A program made the position numbers and the translations under genes. DNA of 14,993 nucleotides, taken from assembly GCA_001430745.1 (NCBI GenBank), contig KQ481997.1, positions 269,048-284,040 on the forward strand, given 5' to 3'. The stretch comes from Auxenochlorella pyrenoidosa (lineage: Eukaryota; Chlorophyta; Trebouxiophyceae; Chlorellales; Chlorellaceae). Positions 14,921 to 14,993 of the stretch are shown one piece after another (positions within the stretch are counted from its first letter, which is position 1; every line of letters begins with the position of its first letter). The notes beneath the pieces were generated by a model. That model made no database searches. It was not told the origin of the DNA and saw nothing but the letters and a program-made list of their open reading frames with translations.

Positions 14921-14993
14921 CACTTCGCTTAGGCTGTTTCTGCACCGTGTTCACCCCTCCGTCCCCTCTTTTCCCGTGGCTGTTGGCTCCTGG

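Noticed and set aside
1..14993. CRISPR arrays, tRNA/rRNA genes, insertion sequences, prokaryotic operons
   Set aside because: The tandem repeats follow exon boundaries rather than a repeat-spacer plan. No RNA-gene consensus or transposase was found, and the genes are spliced nuclear eukaryotic genes.

Overview
This is a piece of nuclear genome from a green alga, most likely a GC-rich trebouxiophyte of the Chlorella type. The evidence is indirect. Genes are cut into many short exons (15-580 nt) by GT...AG introns of about 100-640 nt. Overall GC is very high, with C/G homopolymers and CTGC/CATGC-rich introns. The chlorophyte polyadenylation signal TGTAA lies 155 nt after the first stop codon. 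The proteins match plant/algal families. Genus and species cannot be read from the window.

Three spliced genes are supported. (1) 363-5420 (+): the 3' part, 13 exons, of a PRP40/PRPF40 U1 snRNP splicing factor. It has three clear FF domains plus a degenerate one, and a Lys/Arg-Ser-rich tail; the WW domains lie upstream of the window. (2) 6084-8794 (+): a complete 7-exon gene for a probably secreted, cysteine-paired RCC1/BLIP-II-like beta-propeller with an N-terminal signal peptide. (3) 9505-13804 (-): a complete 11-exon gene for a two-Rossmann FAD/NAD(P) oxidoreductase (flavin/N-monooxygenase-like) fused to a C-terminal CS (p23-like) domain. Genes 1 and 2 are in tandem; genes 2 and 3 converge. 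Right of gene 3 is an upstream region and a weak candidate first exon of a rightward gene (14741-14920). The three genes have no evident shared pathway.

The most unusual signal is in the introns. At six exon/intron junctions, five in PRP40 and one in the propeller gene, the junction itself (splice site plus 10-30 nt of exon) is tandemly copied into the neighbouring intron, in two to four copies. Acceptor-side copies precede exons 6, 7 and 9 of PRP40; donor-side copies follow its exons 3 and 9 and exon 6 of the propeller gene. One donor copy has lost its GT by a single change. Most others keep perfect splice sites, but every decoy I translated gives a frameshift or an early stop. T-rich islands sit inside or next to three of these duplications. 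This could be a local duplication process acting on splice junctions, introner-like insertions, or, in PRP40, poison-splicing autoregulation. Secondary points are the oxidoreductase-CS fusion, two introns in that gene best explained by GC donors, and a phase-1 exon/repeat match in the propeller gene.
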